64,000 nucleotides of DNA from the NCBI RefSeq assembly GCF_000143415.4, contig NW_003314282.1, positions 667,381-731,380 of the forward strand, in the 5' to 3' direction. The notes beneath the pieces are model-generated. The model was not told where the DNA came from. It worked only from the letters and a program-made list of their open reading frames with translations, and did not search any database. The stretch's first letter is position 1; each line of letters begins with the position of its first letter. The DNA comes from Selaginella moellendorffii. Lineage: Eukaryota; Streptophyta; Lycopodiopsida; Selaginellales; Selaginellaceae. Position numbers and translations under genes: made by a program. Shown piece after piece: positions 35,672 to 47,519 of this stretch.

Positions 35672-37133
35672 ATGGCTTCTTCACGCATTTCGATCCTATC
35701 AGCTCGGTTACCGTCCACAAATCTCAATGTAGGTGGAGCTTCTCCGATCGAATCAACTATTGCCTTTTTCTTTCTCTCGCAGGGCTCTCATCAAAGTTTG
35801 GGAGCGGCAATGATGGACCTTCTTCCAGCGCTCCATAATCACTGTAAGAACAGGAGCGCTACTCTTTTAAGATGTTCCAGAGCTGCTGCTGCTACCAACG
35901 GAAACTCGGCAGTTTTGATGCAAAAGAAGAAGGAAGAAAAAGACGACGAGAAAATCGATCAGTCGCCCCGGCATCTCTTTCAGTATCCAGATGGGCCGTC
36001 GCAAGCAACGTTTTTTCGATTTGACGATGTGGAAGAAGTTTCTTCGGCGCTGGCCGAGTATATCGTTCAAGTTTCCAATGAGGCTATCAAGCAGCGAGGT
36101 AAGTTCACTTTCGTGCTCTCGGGTGGTTCCATAGTGAAGGTAACTGAAAGTTCCCTCTTCATCTTCTTCGTTTTTCGTTTTTCATTTCGTTGTGAATGAT
36201 TTTCTTGCATCCAGGCTTTGCGATTTCTCGCGGAAGGCCCCGTTTTTCACAGCATTGCTTGGGACAAATGGAATGTTTTCTGGGTGGACGAACGAGTGGT
36301 GCCTTTGAACCACGAAGATAGTAATTACAAGCTCGCCAAGGTGAATGAATTGTGTGCTTTTTTGCACGTTAATTTTTTATTTTTTCTCTGTGATTTTATT
36401 TTTCTACAGGACGAGTTTTTGTCCAAGGTGCCAATTCCTCACGAACAAATTCATGCAATCCAGAATTTCCACGATGAAAAGGCTGCGGCCCATGCATACG
36501 AATCAAAGCTAAGGTTGTTTCTCTATCTTTTGTTCTTTAGTTCTTCGATGGAAATGGCCTGGACAGGGAGCTTGTGAGGAAGAAAGTGATCGCAACGAAA
36601 ACCACCAAGAAGTTCCCACGCTTCGACTTTGTAAGTTCGCTCGTTCGCTGCTCTCCTTCTCAGCTAAATTCAAGATGGTATTTCACAGGTACTCTTGGGA
36701 CTTGGTCCAGATGGCCATGTCGCCTCGCTATTTCCAAATCGTCCCTCGCTAGCTGAAGAAAAGCTATGGGTGCTTCCAATATCCAACTCTCCAAAGCCTC
36801 CATCGAAACGAATCACAATGACACTTCCATGCATCAACGCTGCCGAGCATGTAAGTGGTGACGAGGAGATCTCCCAGATTTCATTTTTTTTCTTCTTCTC
36901 TACAGGTTGCGTTTGTGGCCTTGGGCTCTGGAAAAGCTCATGTTCTTCACAGAGTTCTCGAAAGACCAGCACTCCCAGGCTCGTTACCAGCTCAAATGGT
37001 TAGAGTGGACGATGGAAACTTGGTGTGGTTTGCCGACCAAGGCGCCACTTCGGAGCTCCACCTGGAGAATTGGAACAACGCAAAGCAGTTCCCCTTCTTC
37101 GATTTCAAGCAACCCGCGAGCGTTTCAAGCTAA
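35672..37133 (+). CDS. 6-phosphogluconolactonase, probably plastid
   Basis: Seven exons, 365 residues. It hydrolyses 6-phosphogluconolactone in the oxidative pentose phosphate pathway, making NADPH supply possible. Family motifs are present: '[15 protein letters not shown]', '[20 protein letters not shown]', '[15 protein letters not shown]' and '[23 protein letters not shown]'. The first 70 residues ([15 protein letters not shown], Ser/Arg/Ala-rich) look like a transit peptide. The first intron (35729-35782) is 54 nt, free of stops and a multiple of three, so retaining it would add 18 residues without a frame break. The first ATG of the frame is taken as the start. The last exon converges on the macro-domain gene about 210 bp away. 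Confidence 0.9.
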
Positions 37134-37344
37134 GTCGAAAACTTTCCTTTCTTCATCCAACGCAATAAAACTGTTCGTGCTAAGAAGCTCTCCCGAGTTA
37201 AAAGAGTGAAGGAATTCACATCGGCTTCCAACGTCATCCTAAAGTGGCTAGAAGATGAAAGAAAATACAAGTTGTGTGTACCTATTCGTTCGTAGCTTGG
37301 CGACTTTGTCTTCGCTGCTCCTGTGAGATCTCTTCTCGTCGTCG

Positions 37345-38962
37345 TCAAGCAGGCAGAGGCTCGCTGGTTTCCGGTTCTGGTGCCTCTGCCGACGAGACTG
37401 CTGATGGACCACTTGTGGGAATGAAGGACTTCACTGCTGGAGTGACACCACCGGGGGCGATTGCACGGTTGACAGCAGGAGCAGGCTCGGGACTGGGTGC
37501 TGGAGCTGGAGTAGTCGCCGAAGGAGCCATGATAATCTTCTTTTCTTTGATGATGTGTAGCACCTTGTTTGCTTCGTCGATGAAGGCTTCGTATCCCTCT
37601 ATGTTCCGGATGACTATATCGATCTGTGATAGGCATAAGATAAGCCAGCTTCTTCTCATAAGGAGTATAAAAGAGATATCTACCTGTAGGAAACCTTCAC
37701 AGTTTGCCTTCAACGTTCTCAAAGCTACCTCTGCTCCTTCCGAGTAGGGGTATCTGCAGTAGCAAGTTTTCTTAAGCTAAAAACGCCTTGAAACTCTATA
37801 ATCATACCCATAGATTCGGCACGAAAGTGGAGGAAACGCCAAGTACTTCAAGTTTTCTCTCCTGGCGACGAGAAGAGCAGCCCTGAAAACAAAGACATTT
37901 GGTCACATCCAGCAAGATAATATTGAAGAGGAGAGATAGTTACTTGTAGGCTTTCTCAAGGTAAGGATCCGACTCTCTCACGTTGGTCGTCTCGTCTTTC
38001 TTATAGACTGGTCCAACAGTGTGGATGACACGAGCTACAGGCAAGTTGAAAGCTCTGCAAGACATCTATGCCTGTCAAGTTCGCTTGAAAAGAAAAACTA
38101 GCAGACCTGGTGCTGATGGCATCTCCAACCTCGGCCTTGATGCCTTGCGGAGCAACATCGGGCAGCCTCTGAGTAGCGTCCAAAAGTCTCGATCCAGCAG
38201 CTTTAAACAAAACTGGACCAAGAAGAAACCAAGTTACGAGAGGAAAACAAAGCTTTCGCTTTCATACCGGCATTCACAGCAGGTCCGGTGTTGAGCCTCT
38301 TGTTGCCCGGAGCAATCTATAACAAAACCACATAAAACCATCAAAAGGAGAAGGAGAGAAAAAAGAATGGTACGTACCACAGCATCATACTTGCCATCGA
38401 CATGCCACTTCGAGAGATCTCCAAAGTAAATGGTAGTGAAGCAAGTCTCAGACATCTTATAGTGGACGCGCTGGAGGAGCTCGGTTGGCGCTGGAGGAGG
38501 AGTGAGCCACTCCATGACTTTGGACTTCTGCTTGGTCGGATCGTAGGGCCTTGGAGTTCCTGGCTTTGGCCGCGGAGTTCCTGGAAGCCCAGGAATCTGT
38601 GTCCCCGGAAAGTTAAGTCCCAGAGCTCCAGTGAATCCCGGGGACATGGTGGGAGGCTTTGCGCAAGTCGATTGCTTCTCGATCGGCGCCACCGGAGCCA
38701 TGGACGATGCTCGTCCCGGCGGCTTGGCCTCGGCGTTGCTGCTCTCGGAATCGACTGGCGGCGGAGGTGGCGGCGGCTGCCTGGTGCGATTATCCGTTGG
38801 AGGCTGGCTGACCCTCTTTGGCACCGCTGGAGTCGACGATGGCAGTGGAAATTCGCGACTGGCGCTCGTCTGGAAGGCACGGGCAGCGCCGGAGAGGAGA
38901 TAGACGCTGCTACCGCTGCCGCCATGGCCGACTCTTCGCCGGAGCGCCTGCATTGCCTGCAT
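37345..38962 (-). CDS. Macro-domain (ADP-ribose-binding) protein 1
   Basis: Starts at MQAMQALRRRVGHGG (38962) and ends at TGA 37345-37347; about seven exons. Residues 1-40 look like a mitochondrial or plastid presequence, then comes a Pro-rich linker (PPPPPPP, PGTPRPKPGTPRPY). The macro fold follows: 'GDLSKWHVDGKYDAVV', 'APGNKRLNTGPAVNAAAGSR', 'AFNLPVARVIHTVGPVY', 'LKYLAFPPLSCRIYGYPYSEGAEVA', 'DIVIRNIEGYEAFIDEA'. A second Pro/Ala-rich tail ends the protein. Macro domains bind or hydrolyse ADP-ribose derivatives. The usual 'NAAN' after the first strand is changed here, so catalysis is uncertain. The gene is divergent from RadA, sharing a 250-bp promoter region. Confidence 0.82.
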
Positions 38963-39215
38963 TGGAAGGGATTTCCTGCAAGGGATGCGCAGTAGAACCC
39001 TAGCGCTGGACAGAGAAAAGCTAACCCTAGCTGGACGCGCTGCCGCCTGGGATGCGCTGCAAGCCGCCTTGGAAGAGAACACGCAGCACCGGAAGAACCC
39101 TAAACCCTCAGGGTATGGGGGAGGGTTTATGTGTCAGCCGTCCGATCAAAAGCATATTCTCCTGGGAGAGATATTTTACCGTTTAGGGTTTTTGGGGAGA
39201 AAATCGACCGGAGGG
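38963..39215. promoter_or_regulatory. Shared promoter region, macro gene 1 / RadA
   Basis: Only about 250 bp separate the two divergent start codons. It carries two 'aaccctaa'-type motifs (near 38998, 39020 and 39098: 'accctagcg', 'aaccctagc', 'aaccctaaaccctcaggg') known in plant promoters as telo-box-like elements of housekeeping and organelle-related genes. A bidirectional promoter is inferred. Confidence 0.5.
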
Positions 39216-42036
39216 ATGAAGAATGCGTCCTCGTCTTCTCTCCGCTACTGCTGGCGGCACCGGATTTCCTCGCGGCATTCTTCGTTTGTAGGTTGGAGTA
39301 GAGTAGGATTGCTCGATTCTTGCGTCAATCGCCGGTTTTTGAGGCGCGGGAGCTTCGTCCGGCAAGCGAACGCTGGATTGTCCTGGCGGGATAACCAGGC
39401 ATTCGCGGAGAGGCGAGCTTACGCGACATCGGCCAAGATCAAGCACGGCTTCGTTTGCGAGAATTGTGGGACGATTCACGCGAAGTGGCATGGATTTTGC
39501 AACCAGTGTCGGCAGGCCAATAGCTTGAAGGAGTTTACAAATGTAGTGAGTAGTGGGAGCAGTGGAGGAGGAGGAGGAGCTGGGGCGAGGGCAGTGGAAG
39601 GAGTGGGATTGGCCGATAGAGCCAGTGCCAATGGTGGGATTGTAGAGTTTGGAAAGAGGATGAATAGGCCTTACTTGGGAGCCAAGGCCGAGCTCAAGCC
39701 TCAACGCTTGGCCGAGATCACAGCGTCCAAAAACCACTTGCATTGGCGGCTTTCACTGTAAGTTTCACTCCTTTCTAGCTGGTTTTGAAAGTTTCTTAAT
39801 GGATTCTTCCACAGGCCTGGGAAGACGGGCTCGGAGATAGCCAGAGTTCTTGGAGGAGGTCTTGTTCCAGGTTGATTGAATTACTCCATCATTCAGTCTT
39901 TTCTTATGCTTACATCCTCCATATATTTGCAGGCTCTCTGATTCTCGTCAGTGGTGATCCTGGAGTTGGCAAAAGCACGTTGCTCTTGCAGGTTTGTGCT
40001 GGAATTTTTTTTGTCTCGCTCGAATGCATGTATTTTAACAGAACTATCCCAGTTGGCGGAGATTGTCTCAGTTGGGGCCGATGAAGCAGCTCCGGTCCTC
40101 TACATTTCTGGGGAGGAGGTAATAAATTTCAAAGTTGGATCCTTAAACATCAAGTCTTACTTTTTGTTCATTGTAGAGCGTTGAGCAAATCGGAAACAGA
40201 GCGGAGCGGCTAAAAATTGAGTCCAACGAGATCTTTATCCTGTCTGCTACAGATCTTGATGTAAGTTGTGTCGAGCTTTCAACTTTTATGACATGGTGGG
40301 TCTTGTAGGTTGTTCTTACGTGGATTCAAGAAATTGTGCCGCGTGCTGTTGTGCTAGATTCTATCCAGACAGTCTATCTACCAGATGCTTCTGGAAGTGC
40401 AGGAAGTATTTCTCAGGTACGCGAGAAAGCCCGAGCATTTTATTTAATCTCTTGCTTACCACGTAAGAGTTTTTCAGGTCAGAGAATGCACTTCGGCTTT
40501 GCTACGGGTAGCGAAGAAGACAAACACTGCCATTTTTCTGGTGGGTATGTATGCTGGAATTTCTACCTGATAGACCATAACTATTGGCGATATAAAGATT
40601 GGGCATGTAACGAAATCTGGAGAAATAGCGGGGCCACGTACATTGGAGCACATGGTTGATGTTTGTCTTCACTTGGAGGTAAATGGTTTTTATCTTTGTT
40701 CGTTTGAGGTTGCCAAATATTTATTGTCTCCAGGGAGACCGTCTTTTGTCTCAACGGCTTCTAAGATCACTAAAAAATCGCTTCGGTTCTACGAAAGAGG
40801 TGACTGTCTTTCAGCATTTGATTTTAAATTGAATCTTGCTGTTTTATCTTTATCACAGGTGGGCGTGTTTGAGATGGTCGACAACGGTTTACGAGCGGTA
40901 GAAAATCCCAGTTTGATGTTTCTCTCTGATAGAACTGGGGAGGACAGTAATGCATCAGCCACCGTTGGGGTGGCTTTGGAAGGATCTCGGCCGCTGCTGG
41001 TTGAAATCCAGGTAAGCGACTTCTAGGATATACGTTGGGTGATGATACTTTTAGCCAAATCTGAGCGTTGTCTGGCTGCTCTAGCTTTCCAGGTTCAACG
41101 AGAGACTGGTGGTAGATTCTTTGGAATTTCCCGAGTTTCGAGTGAGCTGGACTGCCAAGAACAGTTTCTCTGACTTGCCATGATCTGACTTTAAAACCGA
41201 GAAGCGTATCTGACAACGATCAAAAGCTAAAGTTTTCTCCGGCATGAACGCGCGTTTTGCAGGCCTTATGCTCTCCTGCCACTTCACTGCCAAGTAAAAG
41301 AACGTTCACTGGAGTGGATCCATCTCGATTCAATCTGATTGTTGCCGTAAGTCACTCCATAAATATTCTCCACTCTTGTGAGGCTTGACGCTGTGATGCC
41401 AGGTCTTACTCAAACAAGCGCGCTTGAGACTTGCAAGACAGGTGCGCTTTGTACTTTGTGCTAGCAAAAGTTCTTTATGCTGAAATACTGCTCTAGGATA
41501 TTTTTGTTAATGTTGTTGGAGGCTTTCGTTTGGAAGAGCCCGCTACAGATATTGCTGTTGCCGTCGCTATTGCCAGCAGGTACTTTCTCTCGACTAGCTG
41601 GGCTCACGAGCTTCGTCTTGCTTGCAGCTATATAGAAAGGCCGGTTCCTCGGGACACAGTCTTTGTTGGTGAGCTAGGACTCGGGGGAGAGCTGCGCTTT
41701 GTAAGTTCTTACGTGGTTTCTCACTTTTCAATGCTGGAAATTCCGTCCATGCAGGTAGCTCAACTCGAAAGGCGACTGTTTGAGGCATCCAAGCTGGGTT
41801 TCAAGAAATGCATCGTCCCACAGGGTGCCAAAGGAGTCAAGGTGGACGGGATGGAGCTTATTCTTTGCTCGAGCCTCAAGGACGTTCTAGAGAAAGTCTT
41901 CAACTACAAGAGCCTGCCCCAGCAGCGAAAGAGTGGAGCCACGGTTCATTTGGATGCGTTTCCGGAAGAAGACGGGGTGTGTGGTGAGGTCCAAGTCGGT
42001 CAGGACGCTCTTGACGATGATCTTGCTAATGGGTAA
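39216..42036 (+). CDS. RADA: DNA repair protein RadA (organellar)
   Basis: Fifteen exons give one frame of 612 residues. RadA is a RecA-like branch-migration helicase that processes recombination intermediates, in plants in mitochondria and plastids. Visible are an N-terminal presequence, a C4 zinc finger ('VCENCGTIHAKWHGFCNQC'), Walker A ('SGDPGVGKSTLL', about 39948-39985), a Walker B-like 'RAVVLDSIQT', the RadA signature KNRFG (about 40774-40788) and the C-terminal Lon-protease-like domain ('[19 protein letters not shown]', 'EPATDIAVAVAIAS', 'FVGELGLGGELR'). The exon sum is divisible by three with all splice sites canonical. The 3' half, from the exon at about 40598, is duplicated at 58420-60220. 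Confidence 0.94.
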
Positions 42037-42039
42037 TAA

Positions 42040-42610
42040 GCTTTTGCATCGTAAATTTTTTATCTCACAGGTGTACATATAATTTAGCAATTTTAAATGT
42101 TCCAAGGCTAGATCTAGCAATATGATTGGCGGTCTTGATTGTTCTCTTAGCCTCAACAAGCATCACCCAGAAGAGGGTGGAGGGGCTGTGATTGTCTCCT
42201 ACCTTGGACAGTGCTCGTGTGATCCCCTTCCTCGTTGTGTAGAGCTAGAACATTGCAACGCTGGAGTGGCTGCTTGGAACCAGTGGCACGTAGAGGATTG
42301 AGCCACAAGAAGAAGAGTGCATTGGAAATAAGGAGAGGCAGGTGAGGACAATCCATCCTTGACTGACTTTAAAGCAATGCAATGAATATGCTTGTTATTA
42401 ATAATGTAGAATACATTAATGTTTTTTAGTTTTATAGTTTTATATAAAAATAAGAAATTAAAAAAACATTATTTTAATTAAAATTATTTCTCCATAATAT
42501 TTTCTTTAATTTTTTTTATAAAAATGTTACTATTAATTGTCCATATCTTCTATTTTTAAAATTGCAAATACTATGTAATTTGAGAAAAATACATTATTTT
42601 TTTATATAAG
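42040..42610. other. RadA 3' flank and AT-rich spacer
   Basis: 42040-42360 is the RadA downstream region, also present in the second copy at 59880-60200. Then an AT-rich spacer without genes. Confidence 0.6.
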
Positions 42611-43490
42611 TGTAAGTTCCTACATTTAGACTTCTCGGGAGATCATCAGAGCTTAGTACTATTTAAATCCAAGGATGTTTAACTCCAACTATCCCAAGAC
42701 CCTTAACCGTTTGAAAAAAAAAATGCATTCATAAGCCTTTTCCTTTTATATTTGAACTTTATGGATAATCTTTTAAATTTGTTTATAATCCACCACGCTT
42801 TCCTGCAAATTCATGCTCTCGTGAATAAAAGTTGAAAGCTACAACTCTCCTGAGAGCCCTGCTCTCTTGACACCCTACCCCTCAGGTCAAGTCTAGCTGA
42901 ATCAAATTAGACTAACCAGATGTCAATCAACATATAATGTGATTCTCTTATTCAACCAATAGAATTAGACTTGAGACTGCTCTGATACCAAATGTAAGCT
43001 CATGAATTTGGATTTCTCAGGAGGTTATTTATTATTCAAATCCAAAAATGCTTAATCCCAAATATCCCAAGACCCTTAATCAATTAGAAAAAAGGTGCAC
43101 TTTTATTCATAGGCCCTTTTTCTATATATTTAAACCCATATAGATCATTTTTCAAATTGTTCCCTTTAGTTGTTTATAATAAAGTTTTGATGATGGAGTG
43201 AGGATGAGTAAATATGGTGATGGAGTAAGGATAAATAATATGTATTATGGAATGAGGATAAATATAATGAGTTTAAATGAAATATTTATAACCCAATGCA
43301 ATGACGTTAAACAAATACGATAGTGGAATGAATTGAGGATCAACATAATAAATCCAAATGAATTAATGCTTTAAAGCTCTTTTTCTTTTGAGAAAGGGAT
43401 AACAGGGATGTAAAAGATAACCCAAGTGAGTGTGAACGAAAATAAGAGCTGTAGTTATCCTGAAAATTTTATTATAGGCTTTTTTTCTTA
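42611..43490 (-). mobile_element. TRIM-like miniature LTR element relic
   Basis: Left LTR 42611-42872 (TGTAAGTT...CTTGACA), an internal part of only 120 bp, then a second LTR from 42993 (TGTAAGC). On the minus strand a 13-base match to the initiator-Met primer site (TGGTATCAGAGCA, 42978-42990) lies two bases from the right LTR. A purine-rich tract (GAGGGGTAGGG) borders the left LTR. This is the layout of a terminal-repeat retrotransposon in miniature. The right LTR diverges after about 43190 and runs toward the gap, so its end is not seen. Confidence 0.6.
42978..42990 (-). promoter_or_regulatory. Primer binding site (tRNA-iMet) of the TRIM-like element
   Basis: TGGTATCAGAGCA on the minus strand, agreeing with the plant initiator-Met tRNA 3' end, two bases from an LTR start. 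Confidence 0.75.
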
Positions 43491-43499
43491 AATTTAAAT

Positions 43500-44000
43500 N
43501 NNNNNNNNNNNNNNNNNNNNNNNNNNNNNNNNNNNNNNNNNNNNNNNNNNNNNNNNNNNNNNNNNNNNNNNNNNNNNNNNNNNNNNNNNNNNNNNNNNNN
43601 NNNNNNNNNNNNNNNNNNNNNNNNNNNNNNNNNNNNNNNNNNNNNNNNNNNNNNNNNNNNNNNNNNNNNNNNNNNNNNNNNNNNNNNNNNNNNNNNNNNN
43701 NNNNNNNNNNNNNNNNNNNNNNNNNNNNNNNNNNNNNNNNNNNNNNNNNNNNNNNNNNNNNNNNNNNNNNNNNNNNNNNNNNNNNNNNNNNNNNNNNNNN
43801 NNNNNNNNNNNNNNNNNNNNNNNNNNNNNNNNNNNNNNNNNNNNNNNNNNNNNNNNNNNNNNNNNNNNNNNNNNNNNNNNNNNNNNNNNNNNNNNNNNNN
43901 NNNNNNNNNNNNNNNNNNNNNNNNNNNNNNNNNNNNNNNNNNNNNNNNNNNNNNNNNNNNNNNNNNNNNNNNNNNNNNNNNNNNNNNNNNNNNNNNNNNN
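43500..44000. other. Assembly gap
   Basis: A block of 501 Ns. Any open frame that crosses it is meaningless. Confidence 1.
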
Positions 44001-44291
44001 CCTCACTCGCCACCCATCGAGCCCATCTCCAGATGCAAATCGCGTATCTTCTCCCTGCTCCGGAAGATTATACTGTAAAACACTTCAACCATACACAAGA
44101 CCCTGTATATGCATAGCTTATCTCTATTTATCCCCTAAAGTTATAAGGATCCACACTGACAGTCTGTTGTAATCTCATCCCATAATCATATACGCTATAA
44201 ATAAAGTATAAATATCATTTAACTATGAAATTTTAAAGAGTTAACTATAGATATCCTATTTCTACTGGCCATAATTTATGGGTATTAAATA

Positions 44292-44301
44292 TGTATGTAT
44301 G

Positions 44302-44396
<95 letters not shown>

Positions 44397-44435
44397 GTAT
44401 ATGTATATGTATATATATATGTATATATATATGTA

Positions 44436-44504
<69 letters not shown>

Positions 44505-44505
44505 T
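44292..44505. repeat. AT/ATGT microsatellite
   Basis: About 210 bp of (AT)n with interspersed 'atgtat' units. The apparent Tyr/Ile open frames across it are low-complexity artefacts. Confidence 0.95.
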
Positions 44506-44878
44506 ACCTTACTTGGGAATTATAGTACCATAGCATATAAATTGTTCAATTGGGCGTGAATCTAATTCATCCATTCCTGTATATAAGCAGGGTTCTAAAC
44601 CCCATTTAGTATACTTATATCTCAAAGCTTTATATTTTTAATTTATTAAATAGCTTATTTCTCAATTTTTAATTCAAATAGAGTGGAGCTAGTGAATTAT
44701 TTTTTCTTTATTTGCACATTATTTCTTTATTTACCATTTTCTAGTGGTAGTGATAAATATTAGCCAATGAAGGTTTACCCTAACCTTTGCATTATTTTAT
44801 TTTAAATGTCTTTTAAACCATTATCATTAAAGACTTATTTCTATCCTCTCAAGATAAAATTATCCCTTCAAAATATTC

Positions 44879-47019
44879 TCATTGATCTTTGCTAAAAAAG
44901 CCATCGGAAGTGACTGGAAAGGGAGGTCTGTTGCTCCGACAAGATACGTAGCAATCATAATCCAAAAACGCAAGGAGGTCTGTTGCAGCTACCCAGGCTC
45001 TCCAGGTGGGTTCGTCCTTTATGACAAAGTGAACCTACAATTTCAAACAACAGAATAACAAAGGCATGTCTAAGCCAGGGCAGGTTACCTCAATGGACGC
45101 TTCAGCACTTTTGAGTGCCTTTTGTACGCTTTCTACAGCAATCCGTGCCACTTTATCCACTGGAAACCTGAAACACCATGCAAACTCAGTATACACAAGA
45201 GGTAAGGTGTGAGTACAAACCCGCCAGATCCGCATGAGATAGCTGGGAGTGCTATATGCTTAACGCCCTCCTTGCAAGCAAATGTTATAGCGTTCCTGTA
45301 ATAGCAAAAGCACAATGTATCAAATTTGCTACACACTCCAGCGTACCCGTAAGTGAGACCAAGTTGTCTGGCAGCTTCCGTCTCCCTGTCTTTGGAGTAT
45401 CTTGTGCCTGGAGTAGCAATGATTTTAGATAGTCCCTCTGAAGGGCTGAGAAACAAGTCAGTTAAAAAGTTAAAATATAAGGAAAGACAGTTACATGATC
45501 TCCAAGGCAGTAAACCTCGAACCAGTAGTAGCAAAACATATTTCTGAAAAAAGAAAAGTCAAAAGCTCTAAACACCCTTTTGCCTTACCCTGGTGTATCT
45601 GACCTCCAACAGGAATTACGATAGCATCATTCTTTCCGTCCACAAACCACTCTAGTATGTCCCCACTTTTAATCACAAACTTGCAAGAGCCGACTTTACA
45701 AACAAGCTTGAGGTCCTTTTCCTGATCAAAAGCCACTATATTTATTCGGAAAAACAAAAAAAAAAGAGAGGTAAATTTGAAGCATTATTACCTTGAGGTC
45801 CATCAGCCTTATGCAGGGGTCCCTGGGACGTCGGGGCTCGCAAGAGGTAACGGATTTGGGTACTTGAGGGTTCCCATTGACTGAGAACAGTAATATCGTT
45901 ATATAGCTATAGCTAGTTTACTGTACGTACCTAGGGGGCGCAAACCATGGGGTCTAACACCATATAACTCTACCATCTCTTCTTCGTCTTCAGGCTCATC
46001 TTCGTCTTCAGACTCAGATTCATCAGGAGGCTCGGAATATATATCGATTGGGCCTTCCTCTTTGTCCTCTGCGGCACTGTGTAGCTGTCCACTCACATCT
46101 TGAGTCATTCCAGAGGCCACTTTCTGTCGCAGCAGCTCTCCAACGGGAACTACTGCGAATGTCCTGCATTCATCGGTCCCTACATCGGCAATCTGGCAGC
46201 AAGCTTCCTCGAGGCCCTGTACTAGTTCGCACGTTACAAGCTGGTTTGCAGATCGAAACTATACAATACTCACAAGTGCGTCAATCCGAGTGGTGAAAAC
46301 GCTAGTATAATCACTATCCATGTGACACTCTAGGTGTCTTGATGCAACAATAAGATAGGAGTCTGCTGTAGTCAGCCGCTCCTGTGTGCACAAAGAATAA
46401 CAAATTTCAACGAAAGGGTGAGTACCTTGTGGTAGTAAAAAGGTAGACTGCTGCTTTGCGGGGGACTAGCATTTTTCAGACGGTAGAGAGAACTTGGACG
46501 GGTCAGCCTCTCGTCCTTCCCACTTCGGCACAGTATCACCGACGCAAGGGCCTCGCCAAACACATACACATGTGCGTCTCCAAGCACCACCACCAAGGAC
46601 CTGGTTTGGGCACACCAATCCTATAACCAAAACCAAACCAAACATTCACAGCAACAGAAGTAATCAAACAAGAAGAGAGATTACCACATACCCAGCAATC
46701 TGATGTTCCCACCAGAGCCCGCAGCTCGTAATTCATGCTGCAAAAGAACCGCCCGTCTTTTTAAAAAGTACAACGCACATATTCTTACTTTCTGAATGCG
46801 AGCTCCAAAGCTTGTGGCGTACCGCACGTTGACTGCTCGAATGTGGTCCATGAGTCGATATCGGCGTAACTTGAGAAGTTCGAGATGTACAGAATACAGG
46901 TGCGTATCTCTTACGTCCGGGTAAGCTGCATGGAAAATTACCACAACGCGCTCCTGCACTCTCCCTATCTCTGCCAAGCACACCACACAACTCGTCATAT
47001 CCTGGGCCGGCTCGACCAT
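44879..47019 (-). CDS. Macro-domain protein 2 with novel N-terminal half
   Basis: The model runs from ATG at 47019 to TGA at 44879-44881, about eleven exons. The C-terminal half is a divergent macro domain: 'FVIKSGDILEWFVDGKNDAIV', 'GLSKIIATPGTRYSKDRETE', 'EGVKHIALPAISCGSGGFPVDKVA', 'VHFVIKDEPTWRAWV'. The N-terminal half ('CVVCLAEIGRVQERVVVIFH', 'RSLVVVLGDAHVYVFGEALA', 'ADSYLIVASRHLECHMDSDY') is not recognised and is joined by a very acidic linker (SESEDEDEPEDEEEM, about 45975-46020). The frame across the second small exon (about 46690-46740) is uncertain, so the N-half could be a separate gene. The ADP-ribose-binding 'NAAN' and Gly-rich loop are altered. Confidence 0.65.
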
Positions 47020-47115
47020 CACTGCCTCCGTCGCCAGCCTTCTGTTGGGTTAGGGTTATTGATTAAATACCCTAAAACCCTGAAATTAGGGGCTCAATCC
47101 ATACCCTTTTGGGTA

Positions 47116-47470
47116 ATGGCGGCGGATAAAAAGCGCCTGGATCCAACAATGGAGCCGGGCTACAATCCTGCTCAGGCTGGGTAAGTGTCTCGGTCATTTA
47201 GCAATCTCATCCGCTTCTTCTTTAGCTGGTATTCTTGGTGGGAGGCGTGTGGATTTTTTGGAGCGGATGCGGCCAATGCGTTTGAATAATTTGGGAACTT
47301 GGTTGAAGGACGCAAGCAGCTGTACAGAATTTTGTTTCTCCGTTCATGCTGTGATTTATTTTCTTTCTCGTCCAGGCAACACTCTGCAGGACTTTCAAGC
47401 AGTCCAGAAGAAAGAATTGGAAGCAGTGTATACACCCTTCGTCCCTGAAGCCTTCGAGGTACTTGCTTGA
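47116..47470 (+). pseudogene. Valyl-tRNA synthetase-like N-terminal fragment
   Basis: ATG at 47116 starts 'MAADKKRLDPTMEPGYNPAQ'. After a short intron with GTAAGT and TTTAG ends it reads 'WYSWWEACGFFGADAA' and then stops. This resembles the stretch just before the HIGH region of plant valyl-tRNA synthetases, which have WYxWWE..GFF. Nothing of the catalytic domain follows. A further open stretch (47390-47470, ending 'YTPFVPEAFEVLA') is unrecognised. Probably a broken 5' copy; head-to-head with macro gene 2 and about 100 bp away. Confidence 0.4.
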
Positions 47471-47519
47471 TCACGTAAATCAAGTTCCTGATTTCCAGCT
47501 TCTTATTACACAAACCTTA

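Noticed and set aside
43363-44013. Long minus-strand open frames of unknown residues
   Set aside because: They cross the block of Ns.
44278-44559. Tyr/Ile-repeat open frames
   Set aside because: AT microsatellite.
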